Shown: positions 25,596-36,546 of the stretch, piece after piece
Position numbering within the stretch: the first letter of the stretch is position 1
Layout: each line of letters starts with the position of its first letter
Assembly: GCF_003605435.1 (NCBI RefSeq)
Contig: NZ_QXQB01000001.1
Span: 1,054,001 to 1,118,000 of the forward strand
Direction of reading: 5' to 3'
DNA from: Paenibacillus pinisoli
GTDB lineage: Bacteria; Bacillota; Bacilli; Paenibacillales; Paenibacillaceae
Length of the DNA: 64,000 bases
The notes under the pieces: generated by a model
What the model saw: the letters and a program-made list of their open reading frames with translations, nothing else
Told to the model about the DNA's origin: nothing
Database searches by the model: none
Position numbers and translations under genes: made by a program

Positions 25596-27776
25596 TTATT
25601 GTACTTTGAACTTCGACAACGAATCTTTGAGACCGCGGGATACGGAGTCTAGCTTCTCGGACAGTCGTACCAATCCATCGCTGATGCTCAGCTGCTCGGT
25701 GCTAAGCGAAGCAACTTCCTCGGATGTTGCGGAAGACTCCTCGGCTACAGCGCTGACATTCGTCATCGCTTCCGACAATACGGATTGAGACTCATCCAAC
25801 TGGTTAATCGAGCTTGTCGCAAGCTCCAGCTTCTCAACAAAGTGGCCCATTTGCGCCTGTACAGTCAAGAAAATCTGATTCGCTTCCTTCACGGATGTAA
25901 TCTGCTCCTGGAAGAGCGGATAAGCTTCCGACAGCACGTTGACTGTCTCTTCAATCTCGCCTTGAATCTTCGCTGTAATCTGGCCGACAATATCGATCGA
26001 TTGCTTCGATTGATCCGCGAGCTTGCGGATTTCATCGGCAACGACCATAAAGCCTTTGCCCGCTGCGCCTGCGCGTGCCGCTTCAATTGTGGCATTCAGC
26101 GACAGAATATTCGTCTGCTTCGTCAGGTTGTTCAGAACATCGAGGATTTTCACAATCGAGCCTGTGCTTTCCTTCAATGCATCAACCTTCTCGACCATGG
26201 AACGGGTCATCTCTTCCGTCAGTCCCGTCTTCTGAATCAATTGTCCCATGTAAGCTGTACCTTGCTGGCTCGCTTGATCCACTTCAATAGCGGACTGAGA
26301 CATCTGTTCGTTCGCAGAGATAACATCCTTCATCTGCGCATTCATATGATTCGTCAGATCGCTGCCGCGCTCTGCTTCTACGGCAAGGCTTGTAGCGCCA
26401 TTGGCAATCTCATCCGTAGCAACAGCAATTTCTTTTGCTGCGATTGCCGTCTTCTTGGATGCGTCCGTCAGCTCGGATGCAGTCTCCAGCACTTCAGCTG
26501 CCGAATGAGTCGTTTGCAGCGCCAAGGAAGTAATCTGCGTCATCATATCGTTGAAGCTATCAGCCAGCTGGCCGATCTCATCCTGACGCTTCGTAATCGT
26601 AGAGCGTACCGTCAGGTTGCCTCTTGCGCCTTCGACCATCAGGTTGCGCAGCTTCACAAGCGGTGTGGCAATCGTGCGCACAACCAGAACGCCGATCGCA
26701 ATCGCGATAATCGTCGCCAGGCCAACCATCAGCCAAGTCAGCTTGCTAATGATCGACGCTTGCTCAACCAGCTTCTCAACCGGAATCGTGGCAACAAATC
26801 TCCAGCCGGTAATCTCTGACGTCTGGTACGCTGCAAGAACGCTGGAGCCTTCTACTGTAGTCATCTTCTTGCTGTCAGACTTGGCCTCTTCGCCTTCAGT
26901 AGGAAGCGTCACGATATGCGGCTCGCCCAGCTTCGACAGATCATCATTCACTACATATTGTCCTGCGCCATTAACGATAGCCAGCGTGCTGCCTTCGCCA
27001 AGCTGCACATCCTGGTATCGCTTCAGGACGGCTTCCAGGTTGACTTCCATAACCAGGACATACGGTGTGCTTGCCGCCTTTATGACACGCGCCAATCCGA
27101 TAGAGTTAGGAGACTTGGAAGCAATGATGCCTGTGCCGCTAGGCTCGATCCATACCAGTCTGCCATCCTGCTCAAGAGTCTTCTGGAACCAGTCCGTCTT
27201 GGTCAGTGTATCGCCCTTATATCCATTGTTGTTGCCGGCTGTAACAACGCCGTCTTCTTCGTCCGTCGAAATAATCGCGGCACCGGTAATCGTCGTGTTG
27301 CCCATAATATAGGTGGACATACGATCAGATATCGTTCTGCTGGATTGCAGAATATCGTAAGAATCATTGGTTGTAGATAGAACTTTCAATTCTGTCTGCA
27401 GTTCTTTGTCGATCAGCATTTGAAGAGTCAGGTCCGCATAAGACTGGAATACGATATCCAGGTTGTTCGTCACCTGGTTAACCGTCTGATAGCTGGCTTC
27501 CGACACGTTTTTCTCAACGAGATTTTTGGCTTGGCTGTAAGCAATCAGCCCGACAGTCAATACGCATGCAACAATACTAACAATAATTATAAAGAAAAGC
27601 TTAAGCCCGACCGATTTCACCGGATTGGAGAAATTCGCATCTTTCAGGCCGCTTTTCACCCATTGTGCTGTCGACTTAATGCTGGCGCTTGATTTATTAG
27701 CGCTCTCTTGCTTGCTTTCGCCTTGCTGTTTGTTCACCATTTCTTTTTCCTTTTTCTTTCCCTTTGTACCCGGCAT
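25596..27776 (-). CDS. Methyl-accepting chemotaxis protein (MCP paralogue 1)
   Basis: This 726-residue receptor has a charged cytoplasmic N-terminal extension of about 55 residues, TM1 (about 58-80), an extracellular Cache-type sensor of about 260 residues, TM2 (about 345-370), HAMP and a signalling domain. The hairpin tip is [20 protein letters not shown] with [15 protein letters not shown], the CheA/CheW contact region. It should detect a small molecule outside and control flagellar rotation. ATG 27776 has AAAGGCGGTG nine bases upstream, a site shared by all three paralogues. It has its own terminator. Confidence 0.93.
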   Translation of the reverse strand: MPGTKGKKKEKEMVNKQQGESKQESANKSSASIKSTAQWVKSGLKDANFSNPVKSVGLKLFFIIIVSIVACVLTVGLIAYSQAKNLVEKNVSEASYQTVNQVTNNLDIVFQSYADLTLQMLIDKELQTELKVLSTTNDSYDILQSSRTISDRMSTYIMGNTTITGAAIISTDEEDGVVTAGNNNGYKGDTLTKTDWFQKTLEQDGRLVWIEPSGTGIIASKSPNSIGLARVIKAASTPYVLVMEVNLEAVLKRYQDVQLGEGSTLAIVNGAGQYVVNDDLSKLGEPHIVTLPTEGEEAKSDSKKMTTVEGSSVLAAYQTSEITGWRFVATIPVEKLVEQASIISKLTWLMVGLATIIAIAIGVLVVRTIATPLVKLRNLMVEGARGNLTVRSTITKRQDEIGQLADSFNDMMTQITSLALQTTHSAAEVLETASELTDASKKTAIAAKEIAVATDEIANGATSLAVEAERGSDLTNHMNAQMKDVISANEQMSQSAIEVDQASQQGTAYMGQLIQKTGLTEEMTRSMVEKVDALKESTGSIVKILDVLNNLTKQTNILSLNATIEAARAGAAGKGFMVVADEIRKLADQSKQSIDIVGQITAKIQGEIEETVNVLSEAYPLFQEQITSVKEANQIFLTVQAQMGHFVEKLELATSSINQLDESQSVLSEAMTNVSAVAEESSATSEEVASLSTEQLSISDGLVRLSEKLDSVSRGLKDSLSKFKVQ

Positions 27777-27901
27777 GAAGGTAGACACCGCCTTTGTAGT
27801 ATGAAATCCTCATATGTAATGTGTATTAAAGCCTACATCCATAGAACGATACTACTAGATTTATCGTCATTTAACATCTCAATCATAATACTTTAAACAA
27901 A

Positions 27902-27945
27902 AAAATAGGACTGAATATACCGAAGTATCCAATCAGTCCTATTTT
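27902..27945 (-). terminator. Terminator of the second chemoreceptor gene
   Basis: A 13-bp perfect stem AAAATAGGACTGA / TCAGTCCTATTTT (27902-27914 and 27933-27945) precedes TTTTTTTG on the minus strand, 19 bp after the stop codon. Confidence 0.85.
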
Positions 27946-27963
27946 AGGCGATTCTATCAATGT

Positions 27964-30117
27964 CTAAAGCTTGAATTGGGAAAGCGAATCCTTCAGTCCG
28001 CGCGATACGGCATCCAGCTTCTCGGACAGCTGCACCAGATTGTTGCTGATATGAAGCTGCTCGCTGCTGAGAGATGCCACTTCCTCGGATGTAGCTGAGG
28101 CTTCTTCCGCTACAGTGCTGACATTGGTCATGGCTTCATTAAGCACTTGCTGCGACCGCTCCAACTGGCCGATAGAGCTTGTTGCGCCATCCAGCCGCTC
28201 GGCGAAGTGCGCCATCTGCTCCTGTACGCTGACGAATATGCCGCTCGCCTCCTTCACAGACGAGATCTGCTCATGGAACAAAGGATAAGCCTCGGTCAGC
28301 ACATGCACGGTTTCATCGATCTCAGACCTGATCTTGCTCGTAATCTGTGCGACGATATCAATGGATTGCCGCGATTGGTCGGCGAGCTGCCGGATCTCGT
28401 CGGCGACTACCATAAAGCCTTTGCCAGCCGAGCCCGCCCTGGCCGCTTCGATCGTAGCATTGAGCGACAGAATGTTAGTCTGCTTTGTCAGATTGTTCAG
28501 CACATCCAATATTTTCACAATCGAGCCGGTGCTTTCCTTGAGCGCATCAACCTTCTCCACCATGGAGCGCGTCATCTCTTCCGTCATGCCCGTCTTGAGA
28601 ATTAGCGCCTGCATATCGTCGGTCCCTTGCTCGCTCGACCTCTCTACGCTTGCGGCAGAGCCGACCATTTCTTCATTCGCAGCGATGACCTGCCTCATCT
28701 GTTCATTGATATGGACGGCTAGCTCGTTGCCCTTCTCTGCTTCTACTGCCAGGCTGGTAGCGCCGCCCGCGATCTCTTCCGTAGCTGCGGCAATCTCTCT
28801 GGCGGCAGCCGATGTCTTGCGCGAAGCCTCCGTCAGCTCGGAAGCGGTCTGCAGCACATCTTCCGCCGATCTGGTGGTCTGCTTGGCCAGTCCCGTAATT
28901 TGGTCCATCATCGCATTGAAGCTTACGCTCAGCGTCCCGATCTCGTCCTGCCGCTTGCGGATTGTCGAGCGGACCGTCAGATTGCCTCGCGCGCCCTCCA
29001 TCATCAAGCTGCAAATCTTAACAAGCGGCTTGGCAATTGCTATAATGACCAGCACGCCGATTGCAATAGCCAGCACAATAGCGGCCAGCGCCGTCACTAG
29101 CGTAAGCTCGCGAATCGATTCGGCGTCCTTCACAAGTTGCTTCACCGGGATCGTTCCCGCTATTCTCCAATCCATCGATTGAAGCTTCTGATAGACGGCC
29201 AGCACCTCGATGCCTTCCGTCGTATACAGCTTAGGCGAACCCGCAAGCGCCTGTTCCCCGGATACCGGCAGGCTGATATTTGCCGTTTTTCCAACCTTCG
29301 CTTGATCAGCCGCAATGACATAATTTCCGTTGCCGTCTATTATGGCAAGCTCGCTTTCATCTCCAAGAACAACATCCTTGTAACGGCTCGCGATTGTATC
29401 GGCTTCAATCTCCATGACCAGCATATAGCCGGCTTCGCTGGATACCGTATTCTTCAGCAGTCTGGTCAGCGCGATCGTAGGCTTATCGGACAGCATCGAT
29501 ATGCCTGTCGGCTGCGGAGCAACCCAATTCACCTTGCCGTTCAGCTCAATTGTTTTCTGATACCACTCTGTCTTTGTCATCGCCTCGGCACGGGTCGTCA
29601 GCGAGGAACCGGCAGCTACAACATGCAGTTTTTCGGTTAACGGGAGCAGCATAACGCCCTTTATCGAGCTATTGCCGAGCGTATAGCCTTGCATCTTGTC
29701 GCCAAGCCTTCTTGCTGCCTCGAACTTCTCATAATCGTCATTGCTCGTGGCCAGCTGGCTGACAATAGAATGAAAGTCTTTATCTATCAATAATTGTAGA
29801 GACAAGTCCTCATAGGACTTGAAAATAACATCCAGATTGCTGGCAACCTGATTGACTGTCTGCAGGCTTGCATCCGATACCTTCTTCTCTACCAGCGACT
29901 TAGCCTCAGAATAGGCCAAAAGCCCGACTGTAAGCACACAGGCCAGTATGCTTCCGACAATCGCAATAAATATTTTCAAGCCTACGGATTTAAATGGGCT
30001 CGTCAGGAACGAGCGCCATATCGACGCATCCTTAATGTAATCGGTTTCAATTCTTCCTTCCTTACTCCCAGTCTCCTTCGGAATGGCATGAAGCAGCTTT
30101 TTCTCTTTACCGGCCAT
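27964..30117 (-). CDS. Methyl-accepting chemotaxis protein (MCP paralogue 2)
   Basis: This 717-residue receptor has the same architecture as its neighbours: cytoplasmic N-terminal tail of about 45 residues, TM1 ([20 protein letters not shown]), Cache-type sensor, TM2 ([20 protein letters not shown]), HAMP and signalling tip [20 protein letters not shown]. The cytoplasmic half is nearly identical to paralogue 1, while the sensor half differs, so ligand range has probably diverged after tandem duplication. ATG 30117 is preceded by AAAGGCGGTG. Confidence 0.93.
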   Translation of the reverse strand: MAGKEKKLLHAIPKETGSKEGRIETDYIKDASIWRSFLTSPFKSVGLKIFIAIVGSILACVLTVGLLAYSEAKSLVEKKVSDASLQTVNQVASNLDVIFKSYEDLSLQLLIDKDFHSIVSQLATSNDDYEKFEAARRLGDKMQGYTLGNSSIKGVMLLPLTEKLHVVAAGSSLTTRAEAMTKTEWYQKTIELNGKVNWVAPQPTGISMLSDKPTIALTRLLKNTVSSEAGYMLVMEIEADTIASRYKDVVLGDESELAIIDGNGNYVIAADQAKVGKTANISLPVSGEQALAGSPKLYTTEGIEVLAVYQKLQSMDWRIAGTIPVKQLVKDAESIRELTLVTALAAIVLAIAIGVLVIIAIAKPLVKICSLMMEGARGNLTVRSTIRKRQDEIGTLSVSFNAMMDQITGLAKQTTRSAEDVLQTASELTEASRKTSAAAREIAAATEEIAGGATSLAVEAEKGNELAVHINEQMRQVIAANEEMVGSAASVERSSEQGTDDMQALILKTGMTEEMTRSMVEKVDALKESTGSIVKILDVLNNLTKQTNILSLNATIEAARAGSAGKGFMVVADEIRQLADQSRQSIDIVAQITSKIRSEIDETVHVLTEAYPLFHEQISSVKEASGIFVSVQEQMAHFAERLDGATSSIGQLERSQQVLNEAMTNVSTVAEEASATSEEVASLSSEQLHISNNLVQLSEKLDAVSRGLKDSLSQFKL

Positions 30118-30207
30118 GATGGCAAGCACCGCCTTTAATTTGGTGAAACGAATACGATCCGTTTTCTTTAGCGAATTATGCCGAACAATGTATGTAGTCT
30201 ATTTCCT

Positions 30208-30236
30208 ATTATTTGATATTGTTGGTTTCTTGTCAA
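30208..30236 (-). promoter_or_regulatory. Promoter of MCP paralogue 2
   Basis: On the minus strand TTGACA (30231-30236) and AATAAT (30208-30213) are 17 bp apart, 91 bp before the ATG. It resembles the paralogue 3 promoter (TTGACA-N18-AATAAT). No obvious sigma-D (TAAA-N15-GCCGATAT) element was seen. Confidence 0.6.
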
Positions 30237-30251
30237 TTAGTAGAGAAAAAA

Positions 30252-30293
30252 CCCTATTCCGCATAACCGGCTGTTCTTCGCCGCGGAATAGGG
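30252..30293 (-). terminator. Terminator of the third chemoreceptor gene
   Basis: An 11-bp perfect stem CCCTATTCCGC / GCGGAATAGGG (30252-30262 and 30283-30293) is followed on the minus strand by TTTTTTCTC, 28 bp after the stop codon. Confidence 0.85.
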
Positions 30294-30320
30294 CTGCATT
30301 TTCGAATTAAATCGCTTGGA

Positions 30321-32483
30321 TCAAACACGTTCCCCCATGTTGAATTGGGCTAGCGATTCCTTAAGCCTGCTCGACACTTCATTCAGCTCTCCGGACAAGC
30401 TGACCAGATGCTCGCTAATGCTTAGCTGCTCATGGCTGAGAGACGCCACTTCCTCGCTTGTTGCCGAGGACTGGTCCGCAACCGAGCTTACGCTCAGCAT
30501 CGCCTCGGACAACGCCGCCTGTGAATGCTCCAGCTCAGCTACTGAATGGGTCACGCTGCCGAGTCCATTCACGAACTGCTCCATCTGCTGCTGCACGCTG
30601 ATGAATATGCCATTCGCTTCCTTCACGGAGCCGATCTGCTCCCGGAAGATCGGATAGGCCTGCGACAGCACTTGCACCGTCTCCTCAATCCCATGGCGGA
30701 TCGTATCCGTCGTGCGCGCTACAATCTCGATCGATTGGCGGGATTGCTCCGCGAGCTTGCGGATTTCATCGGCAACGACCATAAATCCTTTGCCCGCCGT
30801 GCCTGCGCGTGCAGCTTCTATCGCTGCATTCAAGGATAAGATATTGGTTTGTTTCGTCAGTTGGTTCAACACTTCCAGAATGCCCGATATAGATGCCGTG
30901 CTGTCCTTAAGCGCCTCTACCTTCTCGGCCATTGAGCTTGTCATCGCTTCCGTTAAGCCGGTCTTCTCCAGCAATTGCTCCATATAAGCCGTTCCCTGCT
31001 CGCTAGCCCGCTCCACCTGTGCCGCAGATGCAAGCATAATCCCGCTGGCTGACATCACCTGCTTCATGCCTGCATCGATGTGTCCAGTCAACTGGCTGCC
31101 TCGCTCGGCTTCTGCCGCCAGATTGGAGGCCCCGCCGGCAATTTCCTCCGTCGCTACGGCGATCTCCTTCGCTGCGGAGGAAGTTTTAAGCGATGCGTCC
31201 GACAGTCTGGAAGCGGTAGAGAGCACTGCTTGAGCAGAATGTGTTGCCTCATGGGCCAGCTCAGACATCTGCAGCATCATGCGGTTGAAGCTGTCGCTTA
31301 ATGCCCCAATTTCATCCCGGCGCTTCCGAATCGAGGAGCGTACGGCCAGATTGCCGTCCGCTCCCTGCAGCATGAGATTGCGCAGCTTCACGAGCGGCCT
31401 GGCGATCATCATGATCACGAGCGCGCCTATGGCGACGGCAATCAAAGCCGCAGCCAGCGCTGTAATCCACGTCAGGCTGCGAATCGCTTCCGCATCCTTA
31501 GTAAGCGTCTTCACCGGAATCGTGCCGACAAGCTTCCAATCCATCGCCTGGAAGGTCTTGTACACCGCCAGCACCTCGCTGCCGTCTGAAGTCATGCCCT
31601 TCCAAGATCCATGTGCCAGCTTCGAATTCTCCGCAGGCAGGGTAATGGAAGCCTCTTGTCCGATAAGCGAAGCGTCCTCTGCCAGCACGTATTTGCCTTC
31701 GCCGTCAATGATTGCAAGCGCACTCCCTTCGCCAAGCTCAACGCTTGCATATCGGCCGCTGAACGTAGCCGCGTCCATCTCCAGCAGCAGGATATATGAC
31801 GCCTCGCTCGACACTCCGTCCTTCATCAGCCGGCTAAGGCCAATGGTAGGCGTCTTCGAATCATATGAAATTCCGCCCTCTTGCGGGGCAATCCATAGCG
31901 TTTTGCCGTTCAGCTCCAAGGTTTTGCGGTACCAGTCCGAATCCTTAAGCGTCTCGGCTTTCGTACTGAGCGAGGAGCCGGAGGCGACCACATGAAGCCC
32001 TTGCCTCACCGGCAGAAGCATCATTCCCTTTACCGACTGCTGGCTAAGCGAATATGCGCGGAACTTGTCCGACAAAGCCTTCGCCGACGAATAACGGACC
32101 GATTCGTCCTCATGTCCCGCAATATTACGGGCCAGCGCAAAAAACTCTTTGTCCACCAACAGCTGCATCGTAAAATCCTCATAGGTCTTGAATACAACAT
32201 CCAAGTTATCTGACGCTTGCACAATGGTCTGGTGACTGGCTTCCGACACATTGTCTTCTACCATTTGCTTGGCCTCGGAATAGGAAATAAGGCCTACCGT
32301 CAATACACAGGCTAATATGCCGACAAAAATAATAATAAATAATTTAAAACCTACAGATGACCACATTCGCGTAACATTAAATGACGCCGGTTTATGTATT
32401 TTTTGTCCATCCGCCTTTTTCCTTTGTGAATCATCTTTTCCCCGCCCGGATTTACTGCCGTTTTGCTCCATCATTGTCAACAT
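30321..32483 (-). CDS. Methyl-accepting chemotaxis protein (MCP paralogue 3)
   Basis: This 720-residue receptor has a cytoplasmic tail, TM1 ([20 protein letters not shown]), Cache-type sensor, TM2 ([20 protein letters not shown]), HAMP and signalling domain ([36 protein letters not shown]). It is the most diverged of the three in the signalling half ([12 protein letters not shown] instead of [12 protein letters not shown]). ATG 32483 has AAGGTGG nine bases upstream. Confidence 0.93.
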   Translation of the reverse strand: MLTMMEQNGSKSGRGKDDSQRKKADGQKIHKPASFNVTRMWSSVGFKLFIIIFVGILACVLTVGLISYSEAKQMVEDNVSEASHQTIVQASDNLDVVFKTYEDFTMQLLVDKEFFALARNIAGHEDESVRYSSAKALSDKFRAYSLSQQSVKGMMLLPVRQGLHVVASGSSLSTKAETLKDSDWYRKTLELNGKTLWIAPQEGGISYDSKTPTIGLSRLMKDGVSSEASYILLLEMDAATFSGRYASVELGEGSALAIIDGEGKYVLAEDASLIGQEASITLPAENSKLAHGSWKGMTSDGSEVLAVYKTFQAMDWKLVGTIPVKTLTKDAEAIRSLTWITALAAALIAVAIGALVIMMIARPLVKLRNLMLQGADGNLAVRSSIRKRRDEIGALSDSFNRMMLQMSELAHEATHSAQAVLSTASRLSDASLKTSSAAKEIAVATEEIAGGASNLAAEAERGSQLTGHIDAGMKQVMSASGIMLASAAQVERASEQGTAYMEQLLEKTGLTEAMTSSMAEKVEALKDSTASISGILEVLNQLTKQTNILSLNAAIEAARAGTAGKGFMVVADEIRKLAEQSRQSIEIVARTTDTIRHGIEETVQVLSQAYPIFREQIGSVKEANGIFISVQQQMEQFVNGLGSVTHSVAELEHSQAALSEAMLSVSSVADQSSATSEEVASLSHEQLSISEHLVSLSGELNEVSSRLKESLAQFNMGERV

Positions 32484-32579
32484 ACTTGACACCCACCTTA
32501 TTTGTTGTGGTACAGAACATCAAATGAACAACAGCTTTAGACAAAACGACTCAAATGCAGCAATTAGTTCTTAGGTTCT

Positions 32580-32609
32580 ATTATTTAGGCATACAGTCCC
32601 GATTGTCAA
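32580..32609 (-). promoter_or_regulatory. Promoter of MCP paralogue 3
   Basis: On the minus strand TTGACA (32604-32609) is followed 18 bp later by AATAAT (32580-32585), about 97 bp before the start codon. Confidence 0.6.
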
Positions 32610-32622
32610 CGGTAAAAATACA

Positions 32623-32657
32623 AATAAACCCTTAACCGATACGGTCAAGGGTTTATT
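32623..32657 (-). terminator. Terminator after the U32 peptidase operon
   Basis: A 15-bp stem with one mismatch, AATAAACCCTTaACC / GGTcAAGGGTTTATT, around a five-base loop lies 44 bp after the stop codon, with a T-rich exit on the minus strand. Confidence 0.75.
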
Positions 32658-32700
32658 ATGCCTTTATGTTGGATATCTTCTAAATTCTACTATAAAATGG

Positions 32701-33957
32701 CTAGCGGATTTTTTTGCGCATCATATCCATCGCCTTAACCGGCTTAAGCGTACGTACGCGTACAACCTGCATCGGATGTCTAGCTACATCCAGAGACGCG
32801 CCTGCCTCATCCGTCAGCTCCGTCACCGTCTGCTTGAAGAACGTGCCGCCCGGACCAACGAATTCGACTTCCTGACCTACCTTGAAGTGATTGCGCTGCT
32901 GCAGCGTAGCAAAGCCCGTGCAATCATCGTAATCCAGCACAATACCGGCAAAATCATACGGAGCCGCTTTATCCTCAGGGCCGTAAATATGATCCTCCGT
33001 GCCCGGCGTATCCAGGAAGAACCCTGTATTCAGCGGACGGTTCGCGGCTTTGTTGATCTCCTCGACCCACTCCCGCTTAAGCACATATCCTTCCGGATCG
33101 GCAAAATAAGCATCGATCGCCTGGCGATAGACATTGACGACCGTCGCCACATAATGAATGCTTTTCATTCGGCCTTCGATTTTGAAGCTGTCTACGCCAA
33201 CTTCAATCAGCTCCGGCATATATTCGATCATGCACAGGTCCTTCGAGCCCATCGTGAATTGATCTTCGCCTTGCTCATACATCGGCGCATCGTCCACGAA
33301 CAAGTCGTACTTCCATCTGCAAGACTGGCAGCAGCCGCCGCGGTTGGAATCCCGGTCGGTGAAGTGATTCGACAAGACACAACGTCCGGAATAAGACGAG
33401 CACATGGCCCCGTGTATAAAGGCTTCAATCTCGATATCAACATTCTTCTTGATCTCTTCAATTTCCTCAAAGCTGGTCTCACGAGCCAGCACGACACGCG
33501 GGAGTCCTTCATCCTTCCAGAACTTGACCGCTTGCCAGTTCATCGTCGATTGCTGCGTGCTCAGATGCACCTCCAGCTTCGGCGCGACGCGCTGCGCCGT
33601 CTCGATAATGATCGGATCTGCCGCGATAATGGCCGAGATGCCGACTTCCTCCAGCTTGCGCAAGTACTCCTCGATGCCTTCGATATCCTCATTATGCGCA
33701 TAAATATTGGTAGCGACGAACACCTTCGCGCCGTAGCGATTGGCAAACTCGACGCCTTCTCTCATCTCTTCGAAGCTGAAGTTGTCCGCATTGGAACGCA
33801 GGCCGTACTTCTGCCCGCCGATATAGACGGCGTCCGCACCGTAATGAATTGCGAATTTCAGCTTCTCCAGATTGCCAGCCGGAGCAAGCAGCTCCGGCCG
33901 GTCCAGCCTGTTGCGCTTGCCCTGGTAACGGGGCTTTGTTTTTGTGCCTGTAGTCAT
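32701..33957 (-). CDS. trhP2: U32-family protein, prephenate-dependent tRNA uridine hydroxylase (TrhP2/YrrO-like)
   Basis: This 418-residue protein starts with PELLAPAGNLEKLKFAIHYGADAVYIGG, the U32 hallmark. Its iron-sulfur-type cysteine set is visible in MCSSYSGRC and GGCCQSCRW. In B. subtilis the YrrN/YrrO pair is needed for hydroxylation at the tRNA wobble uridine (ho5U). The older name is collagenase-like peptidase U32. It lies 30 bp downstream of its partner, and both end at a shared terminator. Confidence 0.9.
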   Translation of the reverse strand: MTTGTKTKPRYQGKRNRLDRPELLAPAGNLEKLKFAIHYGADAVYIGGQKYGLRSNADNFSFEEMREGVEFANRYGAKVFVATNIYAHNEDIEGIEEYLRKLEEVGISAIIAADPIIIETAQRVAPKLEVHLSTQQSTMNWQAVKFWKDEGLPRVVLARETSFEEIEEIKKNVDIEIEAFIHGAMCSSYSGRCVLSNHFTDRDSNRGGCCQSCRWKYDLFVDDAPMYEQGEDQFTMGSKDLCMIEYMPELIEVGVDSFKIEGRMKSIHYVATVVNVYRQAIDAYFADPEGYVLKREWVEEINKAANRPLNTGFFLDTPGTEDHIYGPEDKAAPYDFAGIVLDYDDCTGFATLQQRNHFKVGQEVEFVGPGGTFFKQTVTELTDEAGASLDVARHPMQVVRVRTLKPVKAMDMMRKKIR

Positions 33958-33987
33958 CTTGCTTCACACCTCCTGCATAAATCCGCG

Positions 33988-34920
33988 TCAGTATACCTGT
34001 TCCTTATAAAAGAAGCCGTAGCTCAGCTCGCGCTTCGGGTCCTGCAATTCCTTGATCGAGTCCAGCCACTCCTCCTGGAAGCGATAGCCTGCGGGATCGG
34101 CGAGATAAGCATCAATCGCTTTGCGATAGGCGCTGATGACTCGCTCATTGTATTCAATCGGCTTCATGATGCCCTCAATCTTGAAGCTGTCGACCCCTGC
34201 AGCAAGCAGCTCCTGCATATTCTCCAGCATGCAGATATCGCTGGAGCTCATCACATGCGTGCCGCTCTCATCCTCATAGATCGGATAACGCTCGTCGGGA
34301 CGATCCGCTTCCATCATGTACAAGCCGCGCTCCAGCTCGGCGTCCGGTATGCGCTCAGGATCCTCTTTGTGCTCCAGATAGCTCTGCACCAGAGAACGCT
34401 TGGAATGATAGATATTCGTCATGCCATGCACCTGGACCTGAATCTCCAGCTTCGACTTGGCCTTCGTGTCTTCAATCTGCTCCATATTCAGCTCGCGCGC
34501 CAGCACGTAGCGCGTTGCGCCTCTGCGCGCCCAGTACTCGGCAGTCGCATAGTTCGTGGAAGTCATCTCCGTATTCCAGTGCAGCGCCATGCCAGGGGCG
34601 TGAGCTTTGGCAGCCATCAGCACAGCGGGATCGCCGAATACGATGGCGTCCACCCCTGCTTCATGGAGAAACGCCACATAATCCGGCAAGTCCGGAAGCA
34701 GAGCGTTATCGATAATATTGTTGACTGCCGCATAGATTCGGGCGCCTTCCGCATGAGCCAGGCTTACGGCTTCCTTCATCATTTCTCTTGTGAATTCACC
34801 GGCAAGGCGAGTCCCGTAACGGGACTCGCCGATGACGAACGCGTCTGCGCCGGCCGCTAATAGCCGGGACAGCTCTTCAAGAGACGATGCGGTAGCAAGC
34901 AATTCGGGTCTGTACGTCAT
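33988..34920 (-). CDS. trhP1: U32-family protein (TrhP1/YrrN-like)
   Basis: This 310-residue protein is shorter and more diverged than its neighbour: it begins PELLATASSLEELSRLLAAGADAFVIGE and lacks the clustered cysteines of the larger protein. This matches B. subtilis YrrN, which works with YrrO in tRNA uridine hydroxylation. In B. subtilis an O-methyltransferase gene (yrrM) lies between this pair and mltG; here mltG follows directly upstream, so yrrM is absent from this position. Confidence 0.88.
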   Translation of the reverse strand: MTYRPELLATASSLEELSRLLAAGADAFVIGESRYGTRLAGEFTREMMKEAVSLAHAEGARIYAAVNNIIDNALLPDLPDYVAFLHEAGVDAIVFGDPAVLMAAKAHAPGMALHWNTEMTSTNYATAEYWARRGATRYVLARELNMEQIEDTKAKSKLEIQVQVHGMTNIYHSKRSLVQSYLEHKEDPERIPDAELERGLYMMEADRPDERYPIYEDESGTHVMSSSDICMLENMQELLAAGVDSFKIEGIMKPIEYNERVISAYRKAIDAYLADPAGYRFQEEWLDSIKELQDPKRELSYGFFYKEQVY

Positions 34921-34984
34921 TGTCGTTCTCCTTCGTCTATCTTCTCGGATGCAAAAGCCTTATCAATGGCTATTGAAGCATCCA

Positions 34985-36109
34985 TTACTGCGTCGTTTTT
35001 TCGCTCAATGCGATATTTTTCTGATGCTCCTTGAACGTCTCGGCGAACAGATGCGTCTGCGTGCCGTCCTTCTTCGTCACATAGAACAGATATTTCGTAT
35101 CCGCAGGATATAGAGCCGCTTCAATCGACGCAATGCTCGGGCTTGCAATCGGTCCCGGCGGCAAGCCGTCTATCTTGTACGTATTGTACGGGCTGTTAAT
35201 CTCCAGATCAGACAGCGACAAGCGCGCTTTCGGCGTATCCAGCGCATACTGGACCGTAGCGTCGATTTGCAGCCTCATCGGAGCTTTTATCCGGTTGTAG
35301 ATGACGCCAGCGACAAGCGCGCGCTCCTCATCCACGACAACCTCGCGCTCGACCAGCGACGCAATCGTCAATATTTCGTGCAGCGTTCTGCCCGAAGCCT
35401 CCATCGCGTCCTGCCAGCCTTCCGGCAAGGCACTCAGCTTGCGGTCTGTCTCGGACACCATACGGGTAATAATATCTTCCTCCGTGCTTTCTTTCTTCAT
35501 CTCATACGTCTCTGGGAACAAGTAGCCTTCGAGACGCTTGTGCAGCTTATCCGACTTCGGCACGCCGCGCACAGCCTCCGCGTCGCCCCAAGCGCGATCC
35601 GTCTCCGCCAGCTCCAGGAATTTGTCTTTATTAATCAATCCGTCGGCTGCCAGCTTGTCCGCAATCTGCAGAACCGTGAAGCCCTCCGGAATAGTGAACC
35701 TGATTGTCTCCTCCGCGATGGTATCGCCGGCATTCAGCTTGGCGATCACATCAGACTTGTCCATGCCCGGCTGCAGCTCATACGTGCCAGCCTGGAACTT
35801 GGCCCCTTCGTCCTTCAGCTTCAAATAATAGCTAAATACAAATCCGTTTTTAATAATTCCATTTTCTTCGAGCAGATCGGCCACAGAATTGGCGGACATG
35901 CCCCGCGTGATCGTCACCTGCTTCATCTCGCCCTTAGGCGTAGGCCCCAGATTGTACCACAAGTAAAAAGCCGCACCGCCGGCGACCAGAGCCATTAAGC
36001 CTACCAGGCTTGCAAAAACCCATAGGTTAATCAGCCACACTCTAGGCTTCTGGCCCTTTCTCCGTTTTTTCTTCATTTTCTGCGTTTGCTTCTCTTCCGT
36101 CGTATCCAA
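34985..36109 (-). CDS. mltG: Endolytic murein transglycosylase MltG
   Basis: This 374-residue membrane enzyme cuts glycan strands of nascent peptidoglycan. A basic cytoplasmic tail (KKKRRKGQKPR) precedes one membrane segment (about 28-50). A LysM-like region (VTITRGMSANSVADLLEENGII) and the catalytic YceG domain follow, with the catalytic Glu in LASLVEREVV and the LPPGPIASPS loop. The start is TTG 36109 with GAGGGTG eight bases upstream. A terminator-like hairpin lies between it and the DUF1292 genes, so expression may depend on read-through. Confidence 0.93.
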   Translation of the reverse strand: MDTTEEKQTQKMKKKRRKGQKPRVWLINLWVFASLVGLMALVAGGAAFYLWYNLGPTPKGEMKQVTITRGMSANSVADLLEENGIIKNGFVFSYYLKLKDEGAKFQAGTYELQPGMDKSDVIAKLNAGDTIAEETIRFTIPEGFTVLQIADKLAADGLINKDKFLELAETDRAWGDAEAVRGVPKSDKLHKRLEGYLFPETYEMKKESTEEDIITRMVSETDRKLSALPEGWQDAMEASGRTLHEILTIASLVEREVVVDEERALVAGVIYNRIKAPMRLQIDATVQYALDTPKARLSLSDLEINSPYNTYKIDGLPPGPIASPSIASIEAALYPADTKYLFYVTKKDGTQTHLFAETFKEHQKNIALSEKTTQ

Positions 36110-36138
36110 CCAATCGCACCCTCTTTTGCAAGTTTCCG

Positions 36139-36164
36139 AAAAAAAGAGCGGTGGTAAGCCGCCC
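36139..36164 (-). terminator. Terminator between DUF1292 and mltG genes
   Basis: GAGCGG / CCGCCC (36146-36151 and 36159-36164) form a short stem followed by seven T on the minus strand. Confidence 0.6.
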
Positions 36165-36234
36165 TTTTGGTTCCGCTATACAACTGTTCTTCATGCGCTC
36201 TGACATGCTGCCTGATTATGCGCCGTATGGGACG

Positions 36235-36546
36235 CTATGGGCGTTCTTCCCCGGCAAACAGCAAGTCGTCATAAGCTTCCGAGACCGATTCCCATTCTTC
36301 ATCGTCCTCGATGGTCTCCAGATGAGGCTCATCGGAGTCCAGATTGATGCGGAATAGCTCCACTTCGTCCTCCGCCCGCATGGCCTCGCTTTGCAGCGCG
36401 ACATATTGCACGTCGCCCAGCTTGAACTCGGCTTTGATGCGGAAGAATTCGGCCGTGCCGTCTTCGGACACGAGTTCGACTTCAGTGCCGAACAGCTCCT
36501 TCAAACGGCTAAGCCGCTCAGGATTGTTGTGGGAGATGTCTGTCAT
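36235..36546 (-). CDS. DUF1292 protein (second copy)
   Basis: This protein of about 103 residues starts at ATG 36546 with GGAGGAG upstream; the A of its start codon is the last base of the preceding stop (TAATG), so the two are translationally coupled. It is strongly acidic with the DUF1292 pattern, including DDEEWESVSEAYDDLL. Function is unknown. B. subtilis carries a single homologue (YrzB) at this place, so this is probably a duplicate. Confidence 0.85.
   Translation of the reverse strand: MTDISHNNPERLSRLKELFGTEVELVSEDGTAEFFRIKAEFKLGDVQYVALQSEAMRAEDEVELFRINLDSDEPHLETIEDDEEWESVSEAYDDLLFAGEERP

Noticed and set aside
27790..27960. Sigma-D flagellar promoter for chemoreceptor 1
   Set aside because: No TAAA-N15-GCCGATAT match found; TAAA occurrences lack the -10 element.
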